Shown in pieces: positions 16,388 through 23,790 of a stretch of 32,171 bases of DNA. The stretch comes from Duganella callida (GTDB lineage Bacteria; Pseudomonadota; Gammaproteobacteria; Burkholderiales; Burkholderiaceae_D): assembly GCF_004614165.1 (NCBI RefSeq), contig NZ_SPVG01000135.1, positions 1 to 32,171 of the forward strand, in the 5' to 3' direction. The notes beneath the pieces are model-generated. The model had not been told where the DNA came from and did not search any database. It worked only from the letters and a program-made list of their open reading frames with translations. The first letter of the stretch is position 1. Each line of letters starts with the position of its first letter. A program made the position numbers and the translations under genes.

Positions 16388-17572
16388 TCAGCCGTCGCGG
16401 CCATCCACGCGCGCGGCGCTCAGGAACGGGCCGTAAATCGCCAGATACAGGCCGAAAGCCGCGCTCCAGCCAGCGCCGGCGACCAGCAGCAGCACGGTAC
16501 GCCAGCTGTCCGGCGCCAGATTCGCCAGCACGCGCGCGGTGGCGGCGGCCTGCACGGCCAGGAAGATCCACTGCTCGTGATGCTCGGCGCGCATCGGCCG
16601 TCCGGTGTGGCCGATCGCGGTGCGCGTCACCATCCCCAGTATCAGGCTGGACATGCCGCCGACGGCGATCGCGTGCATCGCGGTGCTGGCGCTGCCGCTG
16701 CCCAGCAGGGCGACCGCCAGCAGCAGGTAGCCGCCGCCTATCCACGCGTATGCCAGATGCAGTATCCACAGCAGCGGGTAGCGCGCGGTGCGCTGCGGCG
16801 ACCAGAATCCCAGCCGCGCCAGCTGCACCGCGCCCGCCGCTGCCGCCAGTGTCGCCGATGGCAGCGCGGGCAGTCCGGCGACCCAGGCCGCGCTGGCGCC
16901 GACCATCAGCGCGATGCCGGCGCGGTCCAGCCACGCATAGCTGCGCGGCGCGCTGCCGGGCGCCATGTTGGCGGTGAAGCCGGGGATCACGCGGCCGCCC
17001 ATCACGCTGGACAGCACGGCCAGCACCAGCACGGCCGCTTCGACGGCGCTGATCGAAGGCCAGGACCACCAGCCCAGCAGATTGGCGTGGAAGGCCAGAT
17101 TGGCCAGTGCCAGCAGCATCAGCAGGCCGGTCAGCGGCAGGTTGCGGCGTTTGCCGCTGCGCCACAGCAGGCGCACCAGCGGCGCGGTGGCGGCCGGAAC
17201 GAACAGCAGGTCGAGCAACGCGTTCAGGGCGGTATGCGGCAATAGCATGGCCGCGCGACCCAGCAGCCACAATGCCGCCAGCCCGGCCAGCGGCCAGCCG
17301 CGCGGGGTCCACTGGCCGGTCCAGTTGCGTGCGGCCGTGTACAGGAAGCCGACCACCACGGCGGCGGCAAAGCCGAACACCATCTCGTGCATGTGCCACA
17401 GCAGATTCAGTTGCGGCGCGACGGCGGCGGGATGGGCATAGGCGCCCAGCCACAGCGGAATGCTCAACGTGGCGAACAGCGCCGCCAGCAGATAAAAGGG
17501 GCGGAATCCCAGGCGCAGCAGGGGCGGCAGATGCGGCGTGTCCGCGGCGGGGGAGGAGATCGGCGTCAGCAT
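16388..17572 (-). CDS. nnrS: NnrS family NO-stress membrane protein
   Basis: This 394-residue protein has about 12 hydrophobic segments. NnrS hallmarks are LLRLGFRPFYLLAALFA near the N-terminus, WHMHEMVFGFAAAVVVGFLY, GGRVIPGFTANM, and GMVTRTAIGHTGRP. The conserved His and Met residues are thought to bind heme and copper in Rhodobacter NnrS, and the family protects against nitrosative stress. GAGG lies 6 bases before the ATG. The gene is convergent with nsrR; 22 bases separate them and contain a 14-base GC palindrome (16373-16386) without a T-tract. Confidence 0.9.
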   Translation of the reverse strand: MLTPISSPAADTPHLPPLLRLGFRPFYLLAALFATLSIPLWLGAYAHPAAVAPQLNLLWHMHEMVFGFAAAVVVGFLYTAARNWTGQWTPRGWPLAGLAALWLLGRAAMLLPHTALNALLDLLFVPAATAPLVRLLWRSGKRRNLPLTGLLMLLALANLAFHANLLGWWSWPSISAVEAAVLVLAVLSSVMGGRVIPGFTANMAPGSAPRSYAWLDRAGIALMVGASAAWVAGLPALPSATLAAAAGAVQLARLGFWSPQRTARYPLLWILHLAYAWIGGGYLLLAVALLGSGSASTAMHAIAVGGMSSLILGMVTRTAIGHTGRPMRAEHHEQWIFLAVQAAATARVLANLAPDSWRTVLLLVAGAGWSAAFGLYLAIYGPFLSAARVDGRDG

Positions 17573-17587
17573 GGCAAGCCTCGCATA

Positions 17588-17622
17588 AAGATATATTTAA
17601 TATGCTACATTAAGGCCGCCAA
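17588..17622 (-). promoter_or_regulatory. nnrS promoter with NsrR-type operator
   Basis: On the minus strand, TTGGCG (17622-17617), 17 bases, then TAAATA (17599-17594) form a plausible sigma-70 promoter. The palindrome 17588-17610 (AAGATATATTT, one base, ATATGCTACAT on the plus strand) overlaps the -10 and shares 18 of 23 positions with the ncgA site. It fits NO-relieved repression by the adjacent NsrR. Confidence 0.6.
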
Positions 17623-17648
17623 CTTGTGTACGCCATAGACAAAAATAA

Positions 17649-18149
17649 TCAGGCTTCGATGCCGGCCAGGACTTTCTTCAACAGGCGTTCGAGTTCGGCA
17701 TGTTCATCGGCCTCCAGCCGCGAGGTCTGTTGCAGCACCAGGGCGGACATGGCCGGCAGCAGGCTTTCCAGCGTGCGTATGCCTTCCGCCGTCAGCGACA
17801 GGTAGACTACGCGGCGGTCGCTGCCGCCGTCGGCGCGCGCGATCAGGCCGCGCGCGACCAGGCCGTTGGTGAGGCGGGTGACGTTGGCCGACTTTTCGCC
17901 GGCGGCGTCGGCCAGCGCGCTGGCGGTCAGCTTGCGGTCCGGCGTCCCGTACAACATCATCAGCGCGTTGTACTCGGGCAGGGCCAGGTCCCACTGGCGC
18001 AGCGAGGCGTTGGCCTGGTCCTGGATGGCTTTTTGCACGTGGCGGATCAGGCGGCTCAGCAGGGCCTTGTGCGCCGGGAAGGCGGGATAATGCTCGGCAG
18101 TCACCGCCAGACGCTGTTCGGTGGGGGAAAACGACGATTGCTGTTCCAT
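17649..18149 (-). CDS. MarR family regulator resembling EmrR/MprA
   Basis: This 166-residue winged-helix protein has the MarR core (LTASALADAAGEKSANVTRL, then GSDRRVVYLSLTAEG). The N-terminal SSFSPTEQRL, then FPAHKALLSRLIRHVQKAI, resembles E. coli MprA/EmrR (SSFTPIEQML, FPYQEILLTRL) from memory. EmrR represses emrAB. Here the gene lies downstream of an emrAB-type operon, 45 bases after the TetR gene, so it could be the last gene of that transcript. No good ribosome binding site precedes the ATG. Phenolic or uncoupler ligands are typical of the family, but the ligand here is unknown. Confidence 0.8.
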   Translation of the reverse strand: MEQQSSFSPTEQRLAVTAEHYPAFPAHKALLSRLIRHVQKAIQDQANASLRQWDLALPEYNALMMLYGTPDRKLTASALADAAGEKSANVTRLTNGLVARGLIARADGGSDRRVVYLSLTAEGIRTLESLLPAMSALVLQQTSRLEADEHAELERLLKKVLAGIEA

Positions 18150-18194
18150 GGATCACGCGATTAATCTGCAGAAACCGCCATGATAACGGCAAAG

Positions 18195-18842
18195 CTATTT
18201 TAAGCTACCATAATCGATTCCATTCGTCGCGCAGTCGCGCAGGGTGCCGCGCAGGAACAGCCGCAGACCGCGCTCGATCTGGCGATCCTGTGCGGCCGGC
18301 GTCAGTGCACAGCCGGCGGCGGTGTGGCCGGCCAGGCAGTGGAAGAAATGTGCGCACAAGTCCTGCGCGGTGAGGCCGGCGTCGAACAGGGCTCGCGCGT
18401 TGGCCTGCCCGAACAGTGCCTCCAGCCGCGCGGCCAGTTGACCCGGACCGGCCGCGTGCCACGCTGCGCGCGCCGCGGCGTCGCCGTCGGCCGTGACAAT
18501 GGCCTGCAGCCGCATCACGCGTTCATCGCGCACGCGCCGCGTGAGATGGCCGGCATACAGTTCCAGTTGCCGCTGCATGTCGGCGCACGCTGGCAGGGCT
18601 TCCAGCTGCCGCTGGTGACGCTGTTGTTCGGCCGCGATCAGCGCCATCAGCAGGCCAGGCTTGCCGCCGAACTTGACGTAGATGGTGCGCACCGCGACGT
18701 GGGCTGCGGCGGCAATCGCCGCCAGCGATACCTGCGCATAGCCGTGCCGGATGAACAGGTCCAGTGCGACGACAAGCAAATCGTCCCGGCGCGCAGCCAG
18801 GGTGCCGCGCGCCGGACGGCCTGGATGACGTGGCCTTTCCAT
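18195..18842 (-). CDS. TetR family transcriptional regulator
   Basis: This 215-residue protein has the TetR N-terminal helix-turn-helix (ALDLFIRHGYAQVSLAAIAA, then AVRTIYVKFGGKPGLL) and a divergent ligand-binding domain. The start lies one base after the emrB stop codon, so it is almost certainly translated from the efflux operon message and probably regulates it by feedback. No matching operator was identified; the palindrome before the operon appears to belong to the upstream MarR. Confidence 0.85.
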   Translation of the reverse strand: MERPRHPGRPARGTLAARRDDLLVVALDLFIRHGYAQVSLAAIAAAAHVAVRTIYVKFGGKPGLLMALIAAEQQRHQRQLEALPACADMQRQLELYAGHLTRRVRDERVMRLQAIVTADGDAAARAAWHAAGPGQLAARLEALFGQANARALFDAGLTAQDLCAHFFHCLAGHTAAGCALTPAAQDRQIERGLRLFLRGTLRDCATNGIDYGSLK

Positions 18843-18843
18843 G

Positions 18844-20424
18844 TCAGTGCGCGGCCGAGGCGGCGTCCGATGCCTGACCGTGAACCGGCTTGGTCAGCCA
18901 GATCAGAGGGATGATGGCAATGAAGATCACGCTCGATATCCAGAATACGTCGTTCAGCCCGAGCATGGCCGCTTGCGCCACCACGCTCTGCTCGAAGCGG
19001 GCGTAGGCCTGCTGCGGATTCAGGTGCAGTACGGTTTGCAGCTGTTGCAGGCTGTCGCTGAAGGCAGGGTTGTTGACGTGGGCCTGATCCATCAGCCTGG
19101 CGTGGTGCAGGATGGAGCGGTTGTTCCAGGTGGTGCTGGCGATCGCCGTCGCGGCCGCGCCGAAGAACACGCGCGCGAAGTTGGACAGGCCGGCGGCGGC
19201 CGGGATTTTTTCCGGCGGCAGGCCGGACAGGATGATGGCGGTCAGCGGCACGAAGAACAGCGCCATGGGAATCCCCTGCAGCAGGGTGGGCACCACCAGT
19301 GTGAACATGTCCACGTCCAGGTAGTAGTGCGAGCGCAGGAAGAACACGATGGCAAAACCGATGAAGGCGCCGGTGCCCAGCACGCGCGCGTCGGAACGCG
19401 GCATCAGCCTGGCCATCACGGGCGCCAGCAGCACCGCGAAAATGCCGAGCGGCGCGGTGGCCATGCCGGCGTCCACCGAGCGGTAGCCCAGGTATTGCTG
19501 CATCCATTGCGGCAGCAGCACCAGGTTGGCGAAGAACACGCCGTAAGCCACCGAGATGGCCACCGTGCCGCCGAGGAAATTGCGGCCGGCGAACAGGCGC
19601 AGGTTGACGATCGGATGGGCGTCGGTGAGTTCCCAGATCACGAAGAAGGCAAAGCTCAGCGCCGCGAACACGGCCAGGCCGACGATCACCGGCGACTGGA
19701 ACCAGTCCAGGTCCTTGCCCTTGTCCAGCATGATCTGCAGCGACGCCACCCAGGCGATCAGCGACAGCAGACCGACCGCGTCGAACGGCAGCTTGCGCGA
19801 GGGCGTGTCGCGGTCGCGATAGATGGCCCAGGTGACGGCGGCGGCGAACAGGCCGACCGGAATGTTGATGTAGAAGATCCAGGCCCACGAATAGCTGTCG
19901 GTGATCCAGCCGCCCAGCGCCGGGCCGGCGATCGGTCCGACGGTGGCGGTCATGGCCCACAGCGCCAGCGCCAGACCGCTCTTGGCCTTGGGGTAGGAAC
20001 TGAGCAGGATGGCTTGCGACAGCGGGATCATGGGACCGGCCACCGCGCCCTGCAGCACGCGCGCGGCCAGCAGGAAGGGCAGGTTGGGCGCCACGCCGCA
20101 CAGCCAGGACGACAGCACGAACAGCAGGATGGAAATGACGAACAACTTGATCTGTCCCATCCGTTGCGTGAGCCAGCCGGTCAGCGGTATGGCCACCGCG
20201 TTGGCGGCGGCGAACAGCGTGATGACCCAGGTGCCTTCGTCCACCGACACGCCGAGGTTGCCCGAGATGGTCGGGATGGCGACGTTGGCGATCGAGGAGT
20301 CCAACACGTTCATGAAGGTGGCCAGCGCCACCGCCACGGTGGCCAGCACCAGTTTGCCGCCGCTCAGTGGCGGCGGCGGCGAGGGCGGGGCCGGCTTGGC
20401 CGCCGCGGTATCCGGAGTATCCAT
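18844..20424 (-). CDS. emrB: EmrB-type DHA2 family MFS drug:H+ antiporter
   Basis: This 526-residue protein has about 14 membrane segments. The DHA2 signatures are FMNVLDSSIANVAIPTISGN in TM1, GWLTQRMGQIKLF as motif A, and TATVGPIAGPALGGWI as antiporter motif C. The Pro-rich N-terminal tail is cytoplasmic. It is the inner-membrane pump of a tripartite system with EmrA, 11 bases upstream, and the outer membrane channel gene before that. Substrates of the family are hydrophobic uncouplers, antibiotics and aromatic acids; the one here is unknown. Confidence 0.9.
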   Translation of the reverse strand: MDTPDTAAAKPAPPSPPPPLSGGKLVLATVAVALATFMNVLDSSIANVAIPTISGNLGVSVDEGTWVITLFAAANAVAIPLTGWLTQRMGQIKLFVISILLFVLSSWLCGVAPNLPFLLAARVLQGAVAGPMIPLSQAILLSSYPKAKSGLALALWAMTATVGPIAGPALGGWITDSYSWAWIFYINIPVGLFAAAVTWAIYRDRDTPSRKLPFDAVGLLSLIAWVASLQIMLDKGKDLDWFQSPVIVGLAVFAALSFAFFVIWELTDAHPIVNLRLFAGRNFLGGTVAISVAYGVFFANLVLLPQWMQQYLGYRSVDAGMATAPLGIFAVLLAPVMARLMPRSDARVLGTGAFIGFAIVFFLRSHYYLDVDMFTLVVPTLLQGIPMALFFVPLTAIILSGLPPEKIPAAAGLSNFARVFFGAAATAIASTTWNNRSILHHARLMDQAHVNNPAFSDSLQQLQTVLHLNPQQAYARFEQSVVAQAAMLGLNDVFWISSVIFIAIIPLIWLTKPVHGQASDAASAAH

Positions 20425-20435
20425 GGCACGGTTCC

Positions 20436-21599
20436 TTATTTGGCGACGACGGCCTGGTTGCGGGCGATGATGGCGTCGATTTCGGCGTCCGCTTCCTTGC
20501 CGTAGTTGTCGAATACCGAGGTCTGGAAGCTGGTGGTCTGCGCCGCGCCGAGCTGCGAGCCCTTGCGGTCATGGGTGTCGACTTCTACCGCCATCGACAG
20601 GCCGAGGCGCAGCGGGTGGTCGCGCAGTTCCTGCGGATCGAGCGCGATGCGCACCGGCAGGCGCTGCACCACCTTGATCCAGTTGCCGGTGGCGTTCTGC
20701 GCCGGCAGCACGGCGAAGGCGCTGCCGGTGCCGGCCGAGAAGCCGATCACCTTGCCGTGATATTCCACATCCTTGCCGTACAAGTCGGCGTGCAAGGACA
20801 CCGGCTGGCCGATGTGCACCGCTTTCAGCTGGCTTTCCTTGAAGTTGGCATCGACCCAGACCCCGTCCAGCGGCACGATCGCCATCAGCGGCGAGCCGGC
20901 GGCCACGCGCTGCCCCAGCTGCACCGAACGCTTGGCGACGTAGCCGGTGACCGGCGCCGGTACATTGGCGCGGGCCGAGGCCAGATAGTCGGCGCGCACG
21001 CGCGCGGCGGCGGCCAGCACGTTCGGATGTTCGGCGATCTGCTGCTGCGCGGTCTGGGCGCGGTTGGCGGCCAGCTGCTGCTCGGCGTTGGCCAGCGCCG
21101 CCTTGCGTTCCTTGACAGCGTCGCGCGCGTGGCCCAGGTCTTCGGCCGAGACGGCGCCGGCCTGGTCGGCCGCCAGGCGGCGCTTGAGGTCATCCTCGGC
21201 GCGCGCCAGTTCCGCCTGGCGCTGGGCGATCTGCGCCTTCAGCACGCCATTGTTGACGTACAGGGTGCTGACCTGCTGCACGGCCTGCGCCAGCGCCGCC
21301 TCCGAGCGGCGCAGTTCGATGCTGGTGTCGGCCGTGTCCAGCTTGACCATGCTGTCGCCGCTGCGCACGATCTGGGTGTCGTCGGCATTGATGCCGATCA
21401 CGGTGCCGGCGATCTGCGCGTTCAGCTGCACCAGGTTGCCGTTGACGTAGGCATCGTCGGTTCCCTCGTAATACTGCGAGACGTTGTAGTAATAGGCGCC
21501 CCAGATGGCGGCGGCCAGAATGGTGATGCCGCCCAGCGCGATCAGCGCGGTTTTGCGCTTGTTTTTGGGGGCGGCGGCGTGTTGTTGTTGATCGTTCAT
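20436..21599 (-). CDS. emrA: EmrA-type membrane fusion adaptor
   Basis: This 387-residue adaptor has an N-terminal cytoplasmic tail and one transmembrane helix (TALIALGGITILAAAIWGAY, residues about 20-40). A split lipoyl domain (YEGTDDAYVNGNLVQLNAQI and APVTGYVAKRSVQLGQRV) flanks an alpha-hairpin, and the beta-barrel contains WVDANFKESQL. GAGG lies 8 bases before the ATG at 21599; a GTG three codons upstream would overlap it. It joins EmrB to the outer membrane channel encoded 18 bases upstream. It is a complete paralogue of the truncated EmrA part at 30650. Confidence 0.92.
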   Translation of the reverse strand: MNDQQQHAAAPKNKRKTALIALGGITILAAAIWGAYYYNVSQYYEGTDDAYVNGNLVQLNAQIAGTVIGINADDTQIVRSGDSMVKLDTADTSIELRRSEAALAQAVQQVSTLYVNNGVLKAQIAQRQAELARAEDDLKRRLAADQAGAVSAEDLGHARDAVKERKAALANAEQQLAANRAQTAQQQIAEHPNVLAAAARVRADYLASARANVPAPVTGYVAKRSVQLGQRVAAGSPLMAIVPLDGVWVDANFKESQLKAVHIGQPVSLHADLYGKDVEYHGKVIGFSAGTGSAFAVLPAQNATGNWIKVVQRLPVRIALDPQELRDHPLRLGLSMAVEVDTHDRKGSQLGAAQTTSFQTSVFDNYGKEADAEIDAIIARNQAVVAK

Positions 21600-21617
21600 A
21601 ATATTCACCTCGTAGAA

Positions 21618-23060
21618 TTATTTGGATGCGGGGTTGTCGCCGTAGCCGCCGCCCAGCGCGGCCGCCAGGGCGATCTGCTGGTCGCGGCGCGCCATGCGCA
21701 GGTTGGCGATGGTCTGTTCGGCGGCGATGGCGCCGACCCGCGCCTGCAGCAGGTTTTGCTGGGTGTTCAGGCCGGCCTTGTACTGGCTGGCCGCCAGCTG
21801 CCAGTTGCGGCGGGCGGCGTCGCTCACGGCCTGGGCGTCCGCCAGCTGCGCTTCGGTGCTGCGCACGCGGGCGATCTGGGTGGCGACGTCGGACAGGGCG
21901 CCGACCAGGGTCTGGTTGTAGCCGGCCACCGCCTGGTCGAATTCGGCGTAGCGGCCCTTGAGCTGGGCGCGCAGGGCGCCGCTGTCGAACACCGGCAGGT
22001 GCAGCGCCGGCCCGGCCGAGATGGTGCGGCTGGAAGCGTCGAGGAAGCGGCCGAAGCCGAAGGCGTCGAGGCCGATGGCGGCGCCGAGGTTGATGTCCGG
22101 ATAAAACTCAGCCTTGGCGACCTTGATGTCCGAGGTGGTCGCCTCGACGCGCCAGCGCGCCATGGCGATGTCGGGCCGGCGCGCCACCAGGTCGGCCGGC
22201 AGGTTGTCGGGCAGGCGGTCGGCGGCCAGCGCGGTGTGGTTCAGTTGCGGGCGGGCGATGTCGAGGCCACGGTCGGGACCGGCTCCCAGCAGCGCCGCCA
22301 GCTGGTAGCGCACGTCGAGGATCTGGCCGTCGAGGGCGGCCAGCGTGGTCTGGCTGGCCGCCAGCGCGCGGCTGGCGTTCTGCGGTTCCACTTCGGTGTC
22401 CAGGCCGGAGCGGTGGCGGGCGGCGCTCAGGTCGCGCAACTGGCGGCGCTGGGCGATGTCGTCGCCGGCCAGGTCACGCAGCGCGTACAGGCGCGCCAGC
22501 TCGTTGTAGGAGCGGGCGATGGCGGTGCTCAGGGTCAGCTTGACCTTTTCCTTGTCGGCTTCCGCGTACATCAGGCGCGAGACGGCGGCACTTTCGGCCG
22601 CGCGGTGCTTGCCCCACACATCCAGTTCATAGGAAGCGCTGAGCACCGCCTTGTTCTCGGTCTGCCAGGAGCCGGCCACCGGAGGCGGCACCAGCGCATT
22701 GGCGCTGTACTTCTGGCGCGTGATGCTGGCGTCGAGATTGACCTTGGGGCCGGCGGCGGCATAGGTGCTGTCGCTGACGGCGGCGGCGGCGGCCACGCGG
22801 GCCATGGCCTGTTCCAGCGTGGGGCTGTTGCGCAGCGCCTCGGCGATCAGGGCGGACAGCTGGGCGTCGCCATAGCGGCCGGCCCAGTCGGCGGCGGGCC
22901 AGTTGCCGTGTTCGTCGGCCAGGGCGCGAGCGGACTGGTAGGCGGCGGGGGCGGCGATGCGGTGCTCGCTGCCGATGCCGTCGAAGCTGGCGCAACCCGG
23001 CAGAAGGGCGGCAACCGCCACCGCCAGCAGCACAGCTTTGGGTTTTATCTGATATCGCAT
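21618..23060 (-). CDS. Outer membrane efflux lipoprotein (OprM/NodT family)
   Basis: This 480-residue protein has a lipoprotein signal with lipobox LLPGC (Cys23). Two outer membrane efflux repeats follow, with the family motifs YELDVWGKHRA, RRPDIAMARWRVEATTSDI and AEFYPDINLGAAIGL. It forms the exit duct for EmrAB. It is the first gene of the efflux operon. A CTGACAAGTCAG palindrome ends 3 bases before the ATG and no Shine-Dalgarno is visible, so the message may be leaderless or start at an internal GTG (residue 10). The signal peptide still supports the ATG. Confidence 0.9.
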   Translation of the reverse strand: MRYQIKPKAVLLAVAVAALLPGCASFDGIGSEHRIAAPAAYQSARALADEHGNWPAADWAGRYGDAQLSALIAEALRNSPTLEQAMARVAAAAAVSDSTYAAAGPKVNLDASITRQKYSANALVPPPVAGSWQTENKAVLSASYELDVWGKHRAAESAAVSRLMYAEADKEKVKLTLSTAIARSYNELARLYALRDLAGDDIAQRRQLRDLSAARHRSGLDTEVEPQNASRALAASQTTLAALDGQILDVRYQLAALLGAGPDRGLDIARPQLNHTALAADRLPDNLPADLVARRPDIAMARWRVEATTSDIKVAKAEFYPDINLGAAIGLDAFGFGRFLDASSRTISAGPALHLPVFDSGALRAQLKGRYAEFDQAVAGYNQTLVGALSDVATQIARVRSTEAQLADAQAVSDAARRNWQLAASQYKAGLNTQQNLLQARVGAIAAEQTIANLRMARRDQQIALAAALGGGYGDNPASK

Positions 23061-23063
23061 AAT

Positions 23064-23075
23064 CTGACTTGTCAG
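23064..23075. promoter_or_regulatory. MarR-type operator before the efflux operon
   Basis: CTGAC-AA-GTCAG (minus strand) is a perfect 5-bp inverted repeat with a 2-base spacer directly before the channel gene. The extended form AACTGACAAGTCAGATT recurs, with few differences, in the promoter of the marR gene upstream. It is probably bound by that MarR. Confidence 0.65.
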
Positions 23076-23085
23076 TTAAATGGTT

Positions 23086-23126
23086 AAAAAAGCGGACCTG
23101 TCGCGGTACGATGGCGGCAGATCCGC
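23086..23126 (-). terminator. Rho-independent terminator after the upstream marR gene
   Basis: On the minus strand GCGGATCTG (23126-23118) pairs with CAGGTCCGC (23100-23092), with one G-U pair and a 17-base loop. TTTTTT (23091-23086) follows. It separates marR from the efflux operon, which therefore needs its own promoter. Confidence 0.7.
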
Positions 23127-23131
23127 GTTTC

Positions 23132-23569
23132 TCAGGCGTCGATGAATTTCAGCAGCAGGCGTTGGAATTCGCGGAACTCGCTGGCGCTGAAATCCTTCAG
23201 CCGGGCATTGAGCACATCCGGCGCCCGTTGCGCGATTTTTTCCACCATTTGCTTGCCGTGGCGCGTCAGCTGCAGGTTGACGCTGCGGCGGTCGTCCACG
23301 CTGCGGACACGCTGCAGCACCTCCTGCTTTTCCAGCCTGTCCAGCATGCGGGTCATCAGGCCGGTATCGATCTCCAGCATCCTGCTCAATTCGAGCGGGG
23401 TGTCGGCCATCTTGCGCCCCAGCGCCATGATGATGCCGAGGTGCTGGTGGTTGATGTCCAGATCGCGTATCGCTGCATCCATTTCCCGCGCCAGCAGGTT
23501 GCGCGCCCGCGAGAGCGATAACCCGATGCTGCTGGCCGGATCGTAGTTTTCTGCGTTGTAGTACTTCAT
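23132..23569 (-). CDS. MarR family regulator of the efflux operon
   Basis: This 145-residue winged-helix regulator has the DNA-binding core ELSRMLEIDTGLMTRMLDRL, then VRSVDDRRSVNLQLTRHG. GGAGG lies 5 bases before the ATG. A clear sigma-70 promoter with a palindrome in its spacer precedes it, and the same palindrome precedes the channel gene. It therefore very likely represses itself and the emr operon. The second MarR and the TetR at the other end of the operon have no such matching sites. The ligand is unknown. Confidence 0.88.
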   Translation of the reverse strand: MKYYNAENYDPASSIGLSLSRARNLLAREMDAAIRDLDINHQHLGIIMALGRKMADTPLELSRMLEIDTGLMTRMLDRLEKQEVLQRVRSVDDRRSVNLQLTRHGKQMVEKIAQRAPDVLNARLKDFSASEFREFQRLLLKFIDA

Positions 23570-23589
23570 GACGTCCTCCGTATGCGCTC

Positions 23590-23618
23590 AATTTAGCTGA
23601 TAAGTCAGATACTGTCAA
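23590..23618 (-). promoter_or_regulatory. marR promoter with operator in the spacer
   Basis: On the minus strand TTGACA (23618-23613), a 17-base spacer and TAAATT (23595-23590) form a near-consensus sigma-70 promoter. The spacer contains the imperfect palindrome CTGACTTATCAG (23608-23597), the same element as before the channel gene. The region is shared with the divergent E1 operon, so the repressor could also affect that operon. Downstream, 23619-23790 holds no further element I can support except a 12-base palindrome at 23744-23755 (GCGCCCGGGCGC). Confidence 0.75.
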
Positions 23619-23790
23619 GTTGGATTATACGCGGATGCCTGGCCCGAAATCGTCGTGCTTAGTCCCCAAAGCGATCCACTCGGGAATTCCTTTGCGGACG
23701 CAAGGCACCGATACTGAACCTGAGCCGCCCCGCGTTCTCCGGTGCGCCCGGGCGCCGCAGACAGTCATATGCCCAGCAAAGGAAAACATC

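Noticed and set aside
18841-20505. Open frame on the plus strand opposite emrB
   Set aside because: The composition is His, Gln, Arg and Gly-rich noise, and the opposite strand encodes a clear DHA2 transporter.
20367-23087. Long open frame of 906 codons on the plus strand
   Set aside because: It is antisense to emrA and the channel gene, low-complexity (Gly, Arg, Ala, Val-rich) with no family pattern. It is a GC-rich shadow.
23620-23790. N-terminal extension of the E1-like protein by an upstream non-ATG start
   Set aside because: AAAGGA lies correctly before the ATG at 23791, and the family N-terminus begins there.
23619-23790. Thiamine (TPP) riboswitch before the ThDP enzyme operon
   Set aside because: No CUGAGA-type thi-box or the downstream conserved segment was found in the leader.
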